Source of the DNA: JARRKC01 sp963723965 | GTDB taxonomy: Bacteria > Acidobacteriota > UBA6911 > RPQK01 > JAPXNP01 | Direction: 5' to 3' | Length of the DNA stretch: 64,000 nt | Assembly: GCA_963723965.1 (NCBI GenBank) | Contig: CAVRSV010000001.1 | Location: forward strand, 620,001 to 684,000 | Shown here: positions 33,008 to 41,869 of the stretch, one piece after another | How the letters are laid out: every line of letters starts with the position of its first letter | Numbering within the stretch: position 1 is the first letter of the stretch | Notes under the pieces: model-generated | What the model was told of the DNA's origin: nothing | What the model saw: only the letters and a program-made list of their open reading frames with translations | Databases searched by the model: none | Translations under genes and position numbers: made by a program

Positions 33008-34414
33008 TCAAACGAGCCCGCTCGAACGCGGCGGGAGCGCATCGGCCGGTGTATCGGCGTCGGGCAGGCCCTGCGTCGAATCGGACCAGGCGTGACCGAT
33101 GACACTGCGCACCTTGCCCGACTTGTCCCGAATCAGATCCGTCTCCTCGACGGTCCTCACCTCGACCTTCAGACCGGTCCCGACGAGACGCCGGGTGTGG
33201 GAGCCCAACTGGCGTGCGGTGTCGTCGGAGAACTGAGTATCCGGGACGACGCGAACCTCGAGGCGTTGCTCGCCCGTCTGGATGAACTGGACGAATCGTG
33301 TGCCCGCAATCATTTCAGGTACGATGAACAGCGCCGTCACGTAGTTCCCGTCCGGGGTAACGATGATGTCCTGGCAGCGACCACGGATCGCGGCAACCAG
33401 CGGGAGCGTCCGTCCGCAGGGGCAGATCCGGTCGTCCACGGGGAGCTCCACCTCATCTCCGACGTCATAGCGGATCAGGGGCATTGCGAAGTTGTAGAGA
33501 GACGTCCCGATTACGCGAGCCAGCGTTCGGCGGCCGTCTTCACCGACCCGAGGATGCTCGTACTGCAACAGTCCGTAGTCGCTGTTCACGTGATATCCGC
33601 CCTCGAGACACTCGGAGATCCCCACCGTCCGTTCCATGTGGCCGTAGGAGTCCAGCAGGCGACAGCCGAAGACGGATTCGATCAGGCGTCGGTGCATCCG
33701 GGTGACCAGTTCCCCCGTGGAGAACACGCAATCGAACTGGATGTCCGAAACGCCCGCCTCCCGGAGCGTGAGAGCCAGGAAGTAGAGCCCCGACGCCAGG
33801 CCTTTTAGAAACCGGGGCCGGTAGCGACGGATGGCATCGGCCATCAGCCGACTTCGCGCCGCCGAGATGTGGCTCCCGTTCAGGAGAAGCCGGCGCAGAT
33901 GGGGCTGATAGCGGGAGGGCGCGTCGTTCAGGTCGGGCCGCTTCAGGAAATAGTGACTGCTCAGTTCGGCGAAGCGGTTCCCGAGACGAAAACCACCCCA
34001 GCTCCAGTGCCTCCAGTAGTAGACGAACTCGAGGGCGTTGGCGCCGCGGTCGAGATAGAAGTGAAGCGGTCTCCCGGAAGTGCCGCTGGTGCTGTAGCGG
34101 GTCGGCGAATAGCGCCGCGCATCTTCGGCCAGCAGCGCTTCGGCCCGGTTCTGGACCGTCTCTTTGTCCAGGATGGGGAGTCTCCGCAGATCCTCGACAT
34201 CTCGAATGTCAGACCTGCCGAGTCCGAGAGAAGCAAGGAGCTCTCGGTAGTACGGCACATGCTCGAAGGCGTGATCGAGAACCAGCCTCAGGCGCTTGCT
34301 CTGGTACTCGAGCAGTTCGTCCCGGGGCAGCCACTGGGTCCGTTCAAGGGTCCGATGGAGTTGCCAGATCGTTCGGGGATGGAAGAAATCTCGGATTCGA
34401 AAATCGATGGACAT
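33008..34414 (-). CDS. PaaK/CapK-like adenylate-forming ligase
   Basis: A 468-residue protein of the phenylacetate-CoA ligase / coenzyme F390 synthetase family. Motifs are YSTSGTSGRPLHFYLD (ATP loop), DSYGHMERT and, near the C-terminus, DIIVTPDGNYV. Close relatives called CapK occur in polysaccharide and exosortase-linked clusters. ATG 34414 is preferred, with GGGAG upstream; a further in-frame extension overlaps the divergent gene's leader. It is the first gene of the ligase-ACP-ligase-acyltransferase operon. Confidence 0.82.
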   Translation of the reverse strand: MSIDFRIRDFFHPRTIWQLHRTLERTQWLPRDELLEYQSKRLRLVLDHAFEHVPYYRELLASLGLGRSDIRDVEDLRRLPILDKETVQNRAEALLAEDARRYSPTRYSTSGTSGRPLHFYLDRGANALEFVYYWRHWSWGGFRLGNRFAELSSHYFLKRPDLNDAPSRYQPHLRRLLLNGSHISAARSRLMADAIRRYRPRFLKGLASGLYFLALTLREAGVSDIQFDCVFSTGELVTRMHRRLIESVFGCRLLDSYGHMERTVGISECLEGGYHVNSDYGLLQYEHPRVGEDGRRTLARVIGTSLYNFAMPLIRYDVGDEVELPVDDRICPCGRTLPLVAAIRGRCQDIIVTPDGNYVTALFIVPEMIAGTRFVQFIQTGEQRLEVRVVPDTQFSDDTARQLGSHTRRLVGTGLKVEVRTVEETDLIRDKSGKVRSVIGHAWSDSTQGLPDADTPADALPPRSSGLV

Positions 34415-34583
34415 CGCGCTCCCGCCGGGGCGGCCTCCGGCGCGTCCCGGCTCCTTTCGCCTCGCCGCCGAGCCACAAGAGTACACGGGAAGGCTCCGCA
34501 CGCCAAAGCGAAAGGACTTGCGCCCATCCCCGGAAGACGGGTATCCTCGCCGCGATTACCACCCGAGGATATGTTTCGTACCC

Positions 34584-35048
34584 ATGTGGATTGCCGAGCC
34601 CGCGACTGCCTTGACCGACTATCTGCTGGCCGTGGCCTGCCTGTTCTTCATGCTGCGCCTGCGGCGGCGGGCCGGGTCACGCGGAGGCAGGCTCTGGATG
34701 TTCGGCTTCCTGGCGCTGGGTGCCGGGGCTGTCGTGGGCGGAAGCTTTCACGGATTTCGTCCTTTCGTTTCTCCCCATCTTTCCGGCGGCCTGTGGAACG
34801 CGACGCTGGTTCTGATCGGGACGGCCGCCGGATTCATGATCTCGGGTGTCCTGGCGGCGACGGTCTTCCCGGCGCGCCGGTGGCTTTGGGGCGGACTGGC
34901 GATCTCGCTTGCCGGCGGCGTGCTGTTGAGTCTCAAGGTCGGGATCCATGAGGGCTTCAATCACAACGACCTGTTCCACTGCCTGATGCTTCCGGCGCTC
35001 TACTGCTACTATCGCGGTGCCCTCCTGCTGCGAAATCCGGCTTCGTGA
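34584..35048 (+). CDS. Small polytopic membrane protein with conserved-looking histidines
   Basis: A 154-residue protein with about five hydrophobic segments. It begins MWIAEPATALTDYLLAVACL. Polar residues inside helices include a His in GGSFHGF and a cluster GIHEGFNHNDLFHC near residue 125, which could bind a metal. This pattern reminds me of DUF6962-like or CREST/alkaline-ceramidase-like membrane hydrolases, a weak resemblance. It is divergent from the acyl-activation operon and precedes corA by 121 bases. The start at ATG 34584 has no close Shine-Dalgarno. Confidence 0.6.
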   Translation: MWIAEPATALTDYLLAVACLFFMLRLRRRAGSRGGRLWMFGFLALGAGAVVGGSFHGFRPFVSPHLSGGLWNATLVLIGTAAGFMISGVLAATVFPARRWLWGGLAISLAGGVLLSLKVGIHEGFNHNDLFHCLMLPALYCYYRGALLLRNPAS

Positions 35049-35169
35049 CGCCGGCTCGCCCGTTGCCAGGGCAGGAAGACATTGCCCTGGGAGGTCGCGC
35101 AGCGGGGCAGGTTGTGCTGGTTCGATGGGGAGGGGGACGTTATGATGGGCCGGAAGGCAAGAGGGTCTC

Positions 35170-36252
35170 ATGTCGCGTAAATTCTTACGCAAGAAGAAAG
35201 TCCGGCGGCGCGCCCAGCCGGGTTCTCCACCCGGCACGCTGGTCTATGTCGGCGAGGAGCGGCCGATCCGGACCCGGGTGACGGTCATCGACTACGGTCC
35301 CGATCACCTGACCGAGGAGGTGACGAAGCAGACGGAGTCCCTGGCCGGACTGGCTGACGGTGACTCCGTTACCTGGATCAACGTGGAGGGTCTGCAGGAG
35401 ACACGCCTGATCGCCGAGTTGGGCGAGCGGTTCGGGCTTCATCCCCTGATGCTCGAGGACATTCTGAACACCGACCAGCGGCCCAAGGTGGAGTTCTACA
35501 TCGACCACGTCTTCTTCGTGCTGCGCATGCTCTGGTTCGAAGGCGAGGACCTGCACGAGCTGCACTCCGAACAGGTCAGCCTGGTGCTTGGCCAGGGCTA
35601 TGTGCTGTCTTTTCAGGAGACCTTCGGCGACGTCTTCGAGCCGGTCCGGGCGCGTCTGAGAACCTCCTCTCAGCGGATCCGCACGATGGGCCCCGACTAC
35701 CTCATGTACGCCCTCATCGACGCCGTAGTCGACCACTACTTCCTGGTATTGGAGCGGATGGACGATCGGTCCGAGATGCTCGAGGCAATGGTGTTCGGGA
35801 ATTTCCGGCCGGAAACCCTGCAGGAAGTGCAACGGCTGAAGAGGGACCTGGTTCCCCTGCGGCGGGCGGTCTGGCCGATCCGCGAAGCACTGGGCACTCT
35901 GGTGCGGGACGAAAATCCGTTGATCCATCCCGAGGTCCGCGTATTCCTGCGCGATGTCTACGATCACTCGGTTCGCGTTCTGGAAACGGTCGAAGTGCTG
36001 CGGGACACCAGTTCCAGTCTCCTGGATATCTACCTTTCGGCTCTCAGTAACCGGATGAACGAGGTGATGAAGGTCCTGACGGTAATCGCCACCATCTTCA
36101 TCCCGCTGACCTTCATCGCCGGCGTTTACGGAATGAATTTCAGGTACATGCCCGAACTGCAGATGAGGTGGGCCTATCCGGCGCTGTGGGGCGTCTTCAT
36201 CGTGATCACGGTGCTGATGATCTTCTACTTCAGGAGACGGAACTGGCTCTGA
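35170..36252 (+). CDS. corA: CorA-type magnesium/cobalt channel
   Basis: A 360-residue CorA protein. It has a long basic N-terminus and a cytosolic funnel domain with HPLMLEDILNTDQRPKVE. Two C-terminal helices follow, the first ending in the GMN selectivity motif (GVYGMNF) and the second ending IFYFRRRNWL. It should form a homopentameric Mg2+ channel gated by cytosolic Mg2+. An Mbox riboswitch was not seen upstream. It precedes rfbD by 35 bases. Confidence 0.93.
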   Translation: MSRKFLRKKKVRRRAQPGSPPGTLVYVGEERPIRTRVTVIDYGPDHLTEEVTKQTESLAGLADGDSVTWINVEGLQETRLIAELGERFGLHPLMLEDILNTDQRPKVEFYIDHVFFVLRMLWFEGEDLHELHSEQVSLVLGQGYVLSFQETFGDVFEPVRARLRTSSQRIRTMGPDYLMYALIDAVVDHYFLVLERMDDRSEMLEAMVFGNFRPETLQEVQRLKRDLVPLRRAVWPIREALGTLVRDENPLIHPEVRVFLRDVYDHSVRVLETVEVLRDTSSSLLDIYLSALSNRMNEVMKVLTVIATIFIPLTFIAGVYGMNFRYMPELQMRWAYPALWGVFIVITVLMIFYFRRRNWL

Positions 36253-36287
36253 GACTCCGGACGGACAAGGACACGGGGGGAAATCAC

Positions 36288-37199
36288 ATGGATGTGCTGC
36301 TGATCGGCTCCAGGGGACAACTGGGCTTCGAGCTCTCCAGGACCTGTCCGAGCGGAATGAACCTGACCGGCTGCGATGTCGAGGAGGTGGACATCCGGGA
36401 ACTCCGAAGCGTCCGCGCCCTGGTTCAGGCGGTTCACCCCCGGTTGATCGTCAATGCCGCCGCCTACACGGCCGTGGACCAGGCGGAATCGGAACCGGAT
36501 CAGGCATTTGCGGTCAATGCGGAGGGAGCCGGGAACGTCGCGAAGGCCGCCGCTGAAATCGACGCCCGTGTGATTCATCTCTCGACCGATTTCGTGTTCA
36601 GTGGCGAAGGGGGGCGTCCCTATCGGCCCGAAGATCCGCCGGCGCCCATCAGTATCTACGGAGCCTCCAAAGCGGAAGGGGAGCGGCGCGTTCTGGATTG
36701 TCCTGGAAGCCAGCCGATCATTCTCCGAACCTCCTGGCTTTACTCCGTCCATGGCAAGAATTTCGTCAAGACGATTCTGGGGCTGCTGGCGCAGGGCCGG
36801 GAACTCCGGGTCGTCACGGATCAGGTGGGCGCGCCGACCTGGGGATGCAGTCTGGCGGCCGTCATCTGGGAACTGGCCGGGCGCGCTTCGGTGCCCGAAA
36901 TTCTCCACTGGTCCGACGCCGGCGTGGCCTCCTGGTACGATTTTGCCGTGGCGATCCAGGAAGAAGCGGTGGCCTGCGGCCTGCTCGCGAGTGCCGTTCC
37001 TGTGCGGCCCGTTCCGAGCACGGAGTTCCCGACGGCCGCGCGCAGGCCTCACTTTTCTCTCCTCGACTCGAGCGCGAGCTGGTCCCTGCTCGGACACACG
37101 GCGGAGCACTGGCGGAGCACGCTCCGCTCCATGCTCGAGGAGTTGAGTGCCGCCCGTGGCACGGTGTCGCCTGTCGATGGCGAGGCTGGAACCGGATGA
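36288..37199 (+). CDS. rfbD: dTDP-4-dehydrorhamnose reductase (RfbD-like)
   Basis: A 303-residue short-chain dehydrogenase-type reductase. The Rossmann start is LLIGSRGQLGFEL. The second motif is IVNAAAYTAVDQAE, the catalytic region is STDFVFSGEGG with Tyr-x3-Lys as YGASK, and LRTSWLYS follows. RfbD reduces the 4-keto group in the last step of dTDP-L-rhamnose synthesis; rfbA, rfbB and rfbC are not in the window. GGGGGG lies a few bases before ATG 36288. It follows corA on the same strand, probably by chance rather than function. Confidence 0.88.
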   Translation: MDVLLIGSRGQLGFELSRTCPSGMNLTGCDVEEVDIRELRSVRALVQAVHPRLIVNAAAYTAVDQAESEPDQAFAVNAEGAGNVAKAAAEIDARVIHLSTDFVFSGEGGRPYRPEDPPAPISIYGASKAEGERRVLDCPGSQPIILRTSWLYSVHGKNFVKTILGLLAQGRELRVVTDQVGAPTWGCSLAAVIWELAGRASVPEILHWSDAGVASWYDFAVAIQEEAVACGLLASAVPVRPVPSTEFPTAARRPHFSLLDSSASWSLLGHTAEHWRSTLRSMLEELSAARGTVSPVDGEAGTG

Positions 37200-37385
37200 C
37201 CGGGCCGCCGCGGTTCCGGCCCCTCCGGCCCGCATCCGCCTCGCGCCACCAGATTGCCGCCCCGCCATTTCGTCCTTCGAGACGTCCGGCGATGCTGCGT
37301 AACTCTCTCTTTGAATTCCTTTCCGGAGATAAGAAAATGATGTCAGTCGATTATCCCTAGAGGAGACTGACCGGAGAATTCGTAA

Positions 37386-39938
37386 ATGTCCGATCCCTCG
37401 ACCGACAGGCGGGTTGGCAGAATCGTCGACGCCATGACCAAGGCGGCTCAGGGTGGGGATCCCGTGGCGCTGGAGGCGAAAGACGCCTCGGTCCCCCTGG
37501 GTGATGTCGCAAATGCCTTGATCGGCTGGATCAGGGAGCAACTCGACTCACAAGGACCGCGCAGCCAGGACCCGCGGGGGACAGCAGCCCGGGCGGAGAG
37601 AGAGGGTGCCGGGCGGGATTTCGCTTCCTGGAATACGGGCACCGCGTTTCTTGCGTTGATCGAGGCTTCGCCCCTGGCGATCATCGCCCTGGATGCCGCG
37701 GGAAGGGTGACGATCTGGAACCCGGCCGCCGAGGCGATTTTCGGCTGGACCGAGGGGGAAGCCCTCGGCCGCAGCCTGCCCTACGTCCCCGAGGACAAGC
37801 GGGAGGAACACCGGCTCCTTCGCGAGCGAGTGCTTCGGGGAGAGAGTTTCACCAATCTCGAAGTCAGACGCCGAAGAAAGGACGGAAGCGCCGTTGACAT
37901 CAGTATCTCCACAGCTCCGCTCTTTGACTCGGACGGGCGTATCACCGGGATCATGAGCCTGAACGCCGACGTGACGGAACGCCGGAGGGTGCTCGAGGAG
38001 CTGGAATACCGAGAGCAGATCTATCGGGGACTCTTCGAGAACATGGCCCTGGGGGTGGTGTATCAGTCGGCCGACGGTCAGATCATTTCGGCCAATCCTG
38101 CGGCTGAGCGGATTCTCGGTCTTTCGCTGGAGGAGCTCAGGTCGAGGACGTCGCTTGACCCGAACTGGCACTGTATTCGGGAGGATGGCTCCGAGTTCCC
38201 GGGCGATCAGCACCCTTCGATGCAGGCGCTGGCATCGGGTCGCCCGGTCAACGGCGTCGTGATGGGCGTTCGCCAATCCGATTCCCGCGAGCTGCGCTGG
38301 CTGCTCCTCGACGCGACGCCCGAATTCCACCCCGGAGAGGCGAAGCCGTATCAGGTCTTTACGACCTTCTCGGACATCACGGAAAGGAAGCGCGCGGCGG
38401 AGGCCCTGGACAGGAGCACGCGGCTGCTGAAGGAAGTGCAGCGGCTCGCCCGGCTGGGGCACTATGACCTCGATGCCGAGACGGGACTTTGGCAAAGCTC
38501 GGAGGTTCTGAACGAGATCTTCGGAATCGACGAAACCTTCCACAGGGATGTTGAGGCGTGGCTGGAGCTGGTGCATCCCGACGATCGACAGGAGATGGCC
38601 ACCTACCTCAACGACCACGTCCTTTCGGCTCACCAGCCCTTCGATCGCGAGTATCGGATCGTGCGGTGTTCCGATGGGCAGGAGCGCTGGGTCTACGGCC
38701 GCGGGCAGGTGGTCGTCGACGCTCGGGGGAGCGTGAAACGGATGATCGGGACCATCCAGGACATCACGGAGCGGAAGAAGCTCGAGGAAAGGGTCGCCCA
38801 GTCGCAGAAGCTGGAAGCCGTCGGACAACTGGCAGGAGGGATCGCGCATGACTTCAACAACATGCTCAGCGTCATCCTGGGCTATGCCGAGTTGATCAAG
38901 GTCCGGCATCCGGGCGAGGACCTGCTTCTGGAGGACATCCTCGAGATCGAGAAGGCTGCCACCCATTCGAAAGACGTGACGAGCCAGCTCCTGGCCTTTT
39001 CGCGAAAGCAGATCATTTCTCCGCGCACGACGGACCTGAACGAGCTGATCCTGAAAGCGGAACGCACTCTGCTACCGCTGATTGGAGAGAACATCCAGCT
39101 CCGCATCTTCCTGGCCGAGGACCTCGCCCCGATCCGGTTCGATCCTTCGCAGATCGAGCAGATTCTCGTGAACCTGGCTGTGAATGCCCGCGACGCCATG
39201 CCCGAAGGGGGGCTCCTGACGATCGAAACCGCCAGGGTGAATCTGAGGGAGGAGGATTGCCGCGAGTCCTCCGAGTTGCAGCCCGGGGAGTACGTGGTGT
39301 TGCAGGTGAGTGACGTGGGGGAAGGGATGGAACCGGAGGTGCTGGCGCACGTCTTCGAACCCTTCTTCACGACCAAGGAGCCGGGCCGGGGAACGGGTCT
39401 GGGCCTGGCCACGATTTATGGGATCGTCAAGCAGAACGGCGGTTTCGTGACCGCGGAGAGTCAACCGGGAGAGGGCGCCGTCTTCAGGGTCTATATTCCG
39501 AAGATCCTGAGCGAGCCGAATCGTGCCGCGGAGCACGCAGAGGGTCCGCCACCGTCGGGTGGAGGCCAGGTCCTGCTGGTCGAAGACGATGACATGGTGC
39601 GGAGAATGGCGTCGGCCATGCTCGGCCGGCTCGGGTACGCGGTCATTGCGACGGACACCCCGGAGGAGGCCCTCTCGATCTGCGGGGACTTGACCACGTC
39701 GATCGACCTGTTGATGACCGACGTCGTGATGCCGGGGCTCAGCGGGGACGAACTGCGAGAGCGGGCCCTCGCTTTGCGGCCCGATCTGCCGGTGCTTTTC
39801 ATGTCCGGATACGCCGCCGACGCCAGGATGCGCCGTCGTGTCCTCGAGGAGGGCGTCCACTTCATCCAGAAGCCCTTCGGTTTGCAGGAGTTGGCTCGCC
39901 GAGTCCACCTCGCCGTGGGAAAACCGGCCGGAACCTGA
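37386..39938 (+). CDS. Hybrid histidine kinase with three PAS domains and a receiver
   Basis: An 850-residue soluble kinase. PAS domains lie at about residues 90-205 (LIEASPLAIIALDAAGRV), 210-330 (YRGLFENMALGVVYQSA) and 350-465 with PAC motifs. The HisKA H-box GGIAHDFNNMLSVILGY has its phospho-His near residue 488. The HATPase has NLAVNARDAM, DVGEGM and GTGLGLATIYG. The C-terminal receiver has VLLVEDDDM and a phospho-accepting Asp near 778 (LLMTDVVMPG). The layout resembles CckA-like hybrid kinases. No membrane helix or partner response regulator is next to it. GAGGAGACTG lies upstream of the ATG. Confidence 0.92.
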   Translation: MSDPSTDRRVGRIVDAMTKAAQGGDPVALEAKDASVPLGDVANALIGWIREQLDSQGPRSQDPRGTAARAEREGAGRDFASWNTGTAFLALIEASPLAIIALDAAGRVTIWNPAAEAIFGWTEGEALGRSLPYVPEDKREEHRLLRERVLRGESFTNLEVRRRRKDGSAVDISISTAPLFDSDGRITGIMSLNADVTERRRVLEELEYREQIYRGLFENMALGVVYQSADGQIISANPAAERILGLSLEELRSRTSLDPNWHCIREDGSEFPGDQHPSMQALASGRPVNGVVMGVRQSDSRELRWLLLDATPEFHPGEAKPYQVFTTFSDITERKRAAEALDRSTRLLKEVQRLARLGHYDLDAETGLWQSSEVLNEIFGIDETFHRDVEAWLELVHPDDRQEMATYLNDHVLSAHQPFDREYRIVRCSDGQERWVYGRGQVVVDARGSVKRMIGTIQDITERKKLEERVAQSQKLEAVGQLAGGIAHDFNNMLSVILGYAELIKVRHPGEDLLLEDILEIEKAATHSKDVTSQLLAFSRKQIISPRTTDLNELILKAERTLLPLIGENIQLRIFLAEDLAPIRFDPSQIEQILVNLAVNARDAMPEGGLLTIETARVNLREEDCRESSELQPGEYVVLQVSDVGEGMEPEVLAHVFEPFFTTKEPGRGTGLGLATIYGIVKQNGGFVTAESQPGEGAVFRVYIPKILSEPNRAAEHAEGPPPSGGGQVLLVEDDDMVRRMASAMLGRLGYAVIATDTPEEALSICGDLTTSIDLLMTDVVMPGLSGDELRERALALRPDLPVLFMSGYAADARMRRRVLEEGVHFIQKPFGLQELARRVHLAVGKPAGT

Positions 39939-39965
39939 GATTGGAGGACGCGGTCAAAGGCCGGG

Positions 39966-39993
39966 CTCAAATCTCAGGCCGCAAACCTCAGTG
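39966..39993. repeat. Heptanucleotide tandem array D (short)
   Basis: Four degenerate heptamers, CTCAAAT, CTCAGGC, CGCAAAC, CTCAGTG, between the convergent kinase and pgl stop codons. The first unit is identical to units of array C. Confidence 0.6.
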
Positions 39994-39997
39994 GTCT

Positions 39998-40753
39998 TTA
40001 CGTCTTCCCGATGCCAATCTGGAAGAAAGTGCGGCAGTTCGAAGCGGCCTCCTCGTCGAGCCACCAGCTCAGCCCTCCCTGCGCAGGACGTACGCCCGCA
40101 GCCGGGCACTCGACAAGGGGTGGTCCCTCGATGAAGATCTTGCGGACGATCTGCGCCTTCTTTCGGCCCGCGGCCAGGAAGAAGATCTGGTCGGCCCGAT
40201 TGAGCAGCGGGTAGGTAACGGTCAGTCTGCGCGGCGGAGTCGCTTCGACGGTGACGGCGGTCGTCCAGCGAACGGTTTCCTGCAGAGCCGGCGAGCCTGG
40301 GAACAACGAGGCCGTATGGCCTTCCGGCCCCAGTCCCAACAACACCAGGTCCGGTCCCGGGCCCCGCTCGGGAAACCGATCCCGGAGGAGATCGTCATAG
40401 CGGTCTGCTGCATCCGCCGGGGTCCCTTCCGTGGGAATCGGGAAAACATTCCCGGCTGGAATGGCAATCCTGTCGATCAATTTCTCACGCGCCATACGCT
40501 GGTTGCTGAGGGGATCGTCCGGCTTGACCCAGCGCTCGTCCCCCCAAAACAGAGTGATCCGATCCCACGGCAGCGCCGCGCCGTGGACCTGCGCAAGACG
40601 TTCATAGACCGGGGCCGGCGTCGATCCTCCCGACAGGAAAAGGGAGGCCCGCCCCCGCTTCTGCAGTGCCTCCCCGAGCACGCGCGCAATGGCATCCGCG
40701 ATCGCCTGGATCATTTCCTCCAGATTCGGTCTGGCGAGGACTGTGAGTCTCAT
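39998..40753 (-). CDS. pgl: 6-phosphogluconolactonase
   Basis: A 251-residue DevB-type enzyme of the pentose phosphate pathway. It has the LFLSGGSTPAPVYERLA phosphate-binding loop, FWGDERWV and LLGLGPEGHTASLFPG, the catalytic region. It hydrolyses 6-phosphogluconolactone to 6-phosphogluconate in the cytosol. zwf and gnd are not nearby. It converges with the histidine kinase across a short heptamer array. Confidence 0.92.
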   Translation of the reverse strand: MRLTVLARPNLEEMIQAIADAIARVLGEALQKRGRASLFLSGGSTPAPVYERLAQVHGAALPWDRITLFWGDERWVKPDDPLSNQRMAREKLIDRIAIPAGNVFPIPTEGTPADAADRYDDLLRDRFPERGPGPDLVLLGLGPEGHTASLFPGSPALQETVRWTTAVTVEATPPRRLTVTYPLLNRADQIFFLAAGRKKAQIVRKIFIEGPPLVECPAAGVRPAQGGLSWWLDEEAASNCRTFFQIGIGKT

Positions 40754-40950
40754 TTTGGATTAGCTCCTCAACGTTATGGAATCGATACGATGACGGTACT
40801 TTCATCGTCCGACGCCCCGTCGGCCAAGTCAACCGGCACCGGCTCCAGACCGGGTTCCCGCAATTTGAAGACAATTCTGGGGATCGCGCTCTCGGGCAAG
40901 TTCCTGCTCGGGCGAGTATCCTTTTATTGATAGCACCAGTGACTTGGCGT

Positions 40951-40969
40951 AATATCACGCTTTGATATT
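40951..40969. promoter_or_regulatory. Perfect inverted repeat, possible operator
   Basis: AATATCA-CGCTT-TGATATT, seven-base arms, is AT-rich in a GC-rich genome. It lies in the 284-base gap between pgl and the coiled-coil lipoprotein gene, 69 bases before the latter's start. The size and symmetry fit a dimeric repressor site. The binder is unknown. Confidence 0.35.
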
Positions 40970-41037
40970 CGGCATGTCGCATGCATTGGTGTGACTGACG
41001 GCGCATGCTTGTTCGTCAGGAAAGGGAGGTAGGAAAG

Positions 41038-41634
41038 ATGTATCGACGTGTAGCAGGTCTGTTCATTTTGGCCACTTTCGCGTTCGTTCTGGCGGGATGT
41101 GCTTCGGAGCCGACGGCCGAGGTGAGCGCGGCTGAGCAGGCCAAGAGTCAGGCTTCGGCCGCCGAAGCCGAGAAGTACGCTCCAGATGATTTCCAGAAGG
41201 CGCAGACGACGCTGGACGAGGCGCAGACCGCGCTGAAGGCGGAGAACGACAAGTATGCGATGTTCCGGGACTACGCTCCAGTCAAGACAAAATTGGCTCA
41301 GGCGACCCAGGAATTCGATGCCGCTGCCCAGGCTGCGCAGACCAAGAAGGAGGAGGTGCGGCAGCAGGCCGAGCAGGGTTTGACGGAAGCCGAGCAGGCT
41401 CTGGCCAGTGCCCAGACGGCTTTGGAGAAGGCGCCCAAAGGAAAGGGCACACGTGCCGATCTGGAAGCCATGAAGGCGGACCTCGAGGCCGCGAGCCAGG
41501 GTCTCGACAGTGCGCGTGAGCAATTGAAGGCCGGAAACTACCTGGAAGCCCAGAGTCAAATCGAAGCGGCCAAGACCAAGGCCGACTCCGTCAGCTCACA
41601 GGTGGCGGAGGCAATCAAGGCGAGACGGCGCTAG
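41038..41634 (+). CDS. Coiled-coil lipoprotein (DUF4398-like)
   Basis: A 198-residue lipoprotein. The signal peptide ends in the lipobox LAGC (near residue 20, from FAFVLAGCASEP). The mature part is a long helix rich in Ala, Glu, Lys and Gln (EAEKYAPDDFQKAQTTLDEA, repeated in style), as in DUF4398 and TolC-accessory-like envelope proteins. GGGAGGTAGGAAAG provides the ribosome site before ATG 41038. It is probably anchored in the outer or inner membrane and self-associating; there is no enzyme motif. It precedes the L,D-transpeptidase operon by 235 bases. Confidence 0.82.
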   Translation: MYRRVAGLFILATFAFVLAGCASEPTAEVSAAEQAKSQASAAEAEKYAPDDFQKAQTTLDEAQTALKAENDKYAMFRDYAPVKTKLAQATQEFDAAAQAAQTKKEEVRQQAEQGLTEAEQALASAQTALEKAPKGKGTRADLEAMKADLEAASQGLDSAREQLKAGNYLEAQSQIEAAKTKADSVSSQVAEAIKARRR

Positions 41635-41747
41635 CCCGGCTCCTTCCAGCTGAGCCGAAGATTGATCGAGTGCGGAACCTGCCGCGCTCGAGTCGGGTTC
41701 TTTGGATCTGCCGTCCGGGGCGGCGCGTTCGGCTCGGTATTGATTCA

Positions 41748-41783
41748 GGCGGGGTCACGTTCCCCCCGGAGGGTGGCCCCGCC
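41748..41783 (+). other. GC-rich hairpin between lipoprotein and transpeptidase genes
   Basis: The arms GGCGGGGTCAC (41748-41758) and GTGGCCCCGCC (41773-41783) pair over 11 positions, one of them G-T, with a 14-base loop. No T-run follows, so it could act as an attenuator, a processing site or simply a stable leader structure. Confidence 0.35.
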
Positions 41784-41869
41784 GGGCACGCCGCCAGGCT
41801 CCCATCGAGGTGTAGGATTTCCGTTCTTTGCACAATCCCGGGTTGCATGGTCTGATCGAGAGCTCTCTG

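Noticed and set aside
37155..37171. Sigma-54-like TGGCAC...GCC sequence upstream of the histidine kinase
   Set aside because: The GG-to-GC spacing is nine rather than ten bases and it lies inside the rfbD coding region.
3422..39993. CRISPR-like repeats
   Set aside because: Units are only seven bases long and adjacent, without unique spacers, and there are no cas genes. These are tandem heptamers.
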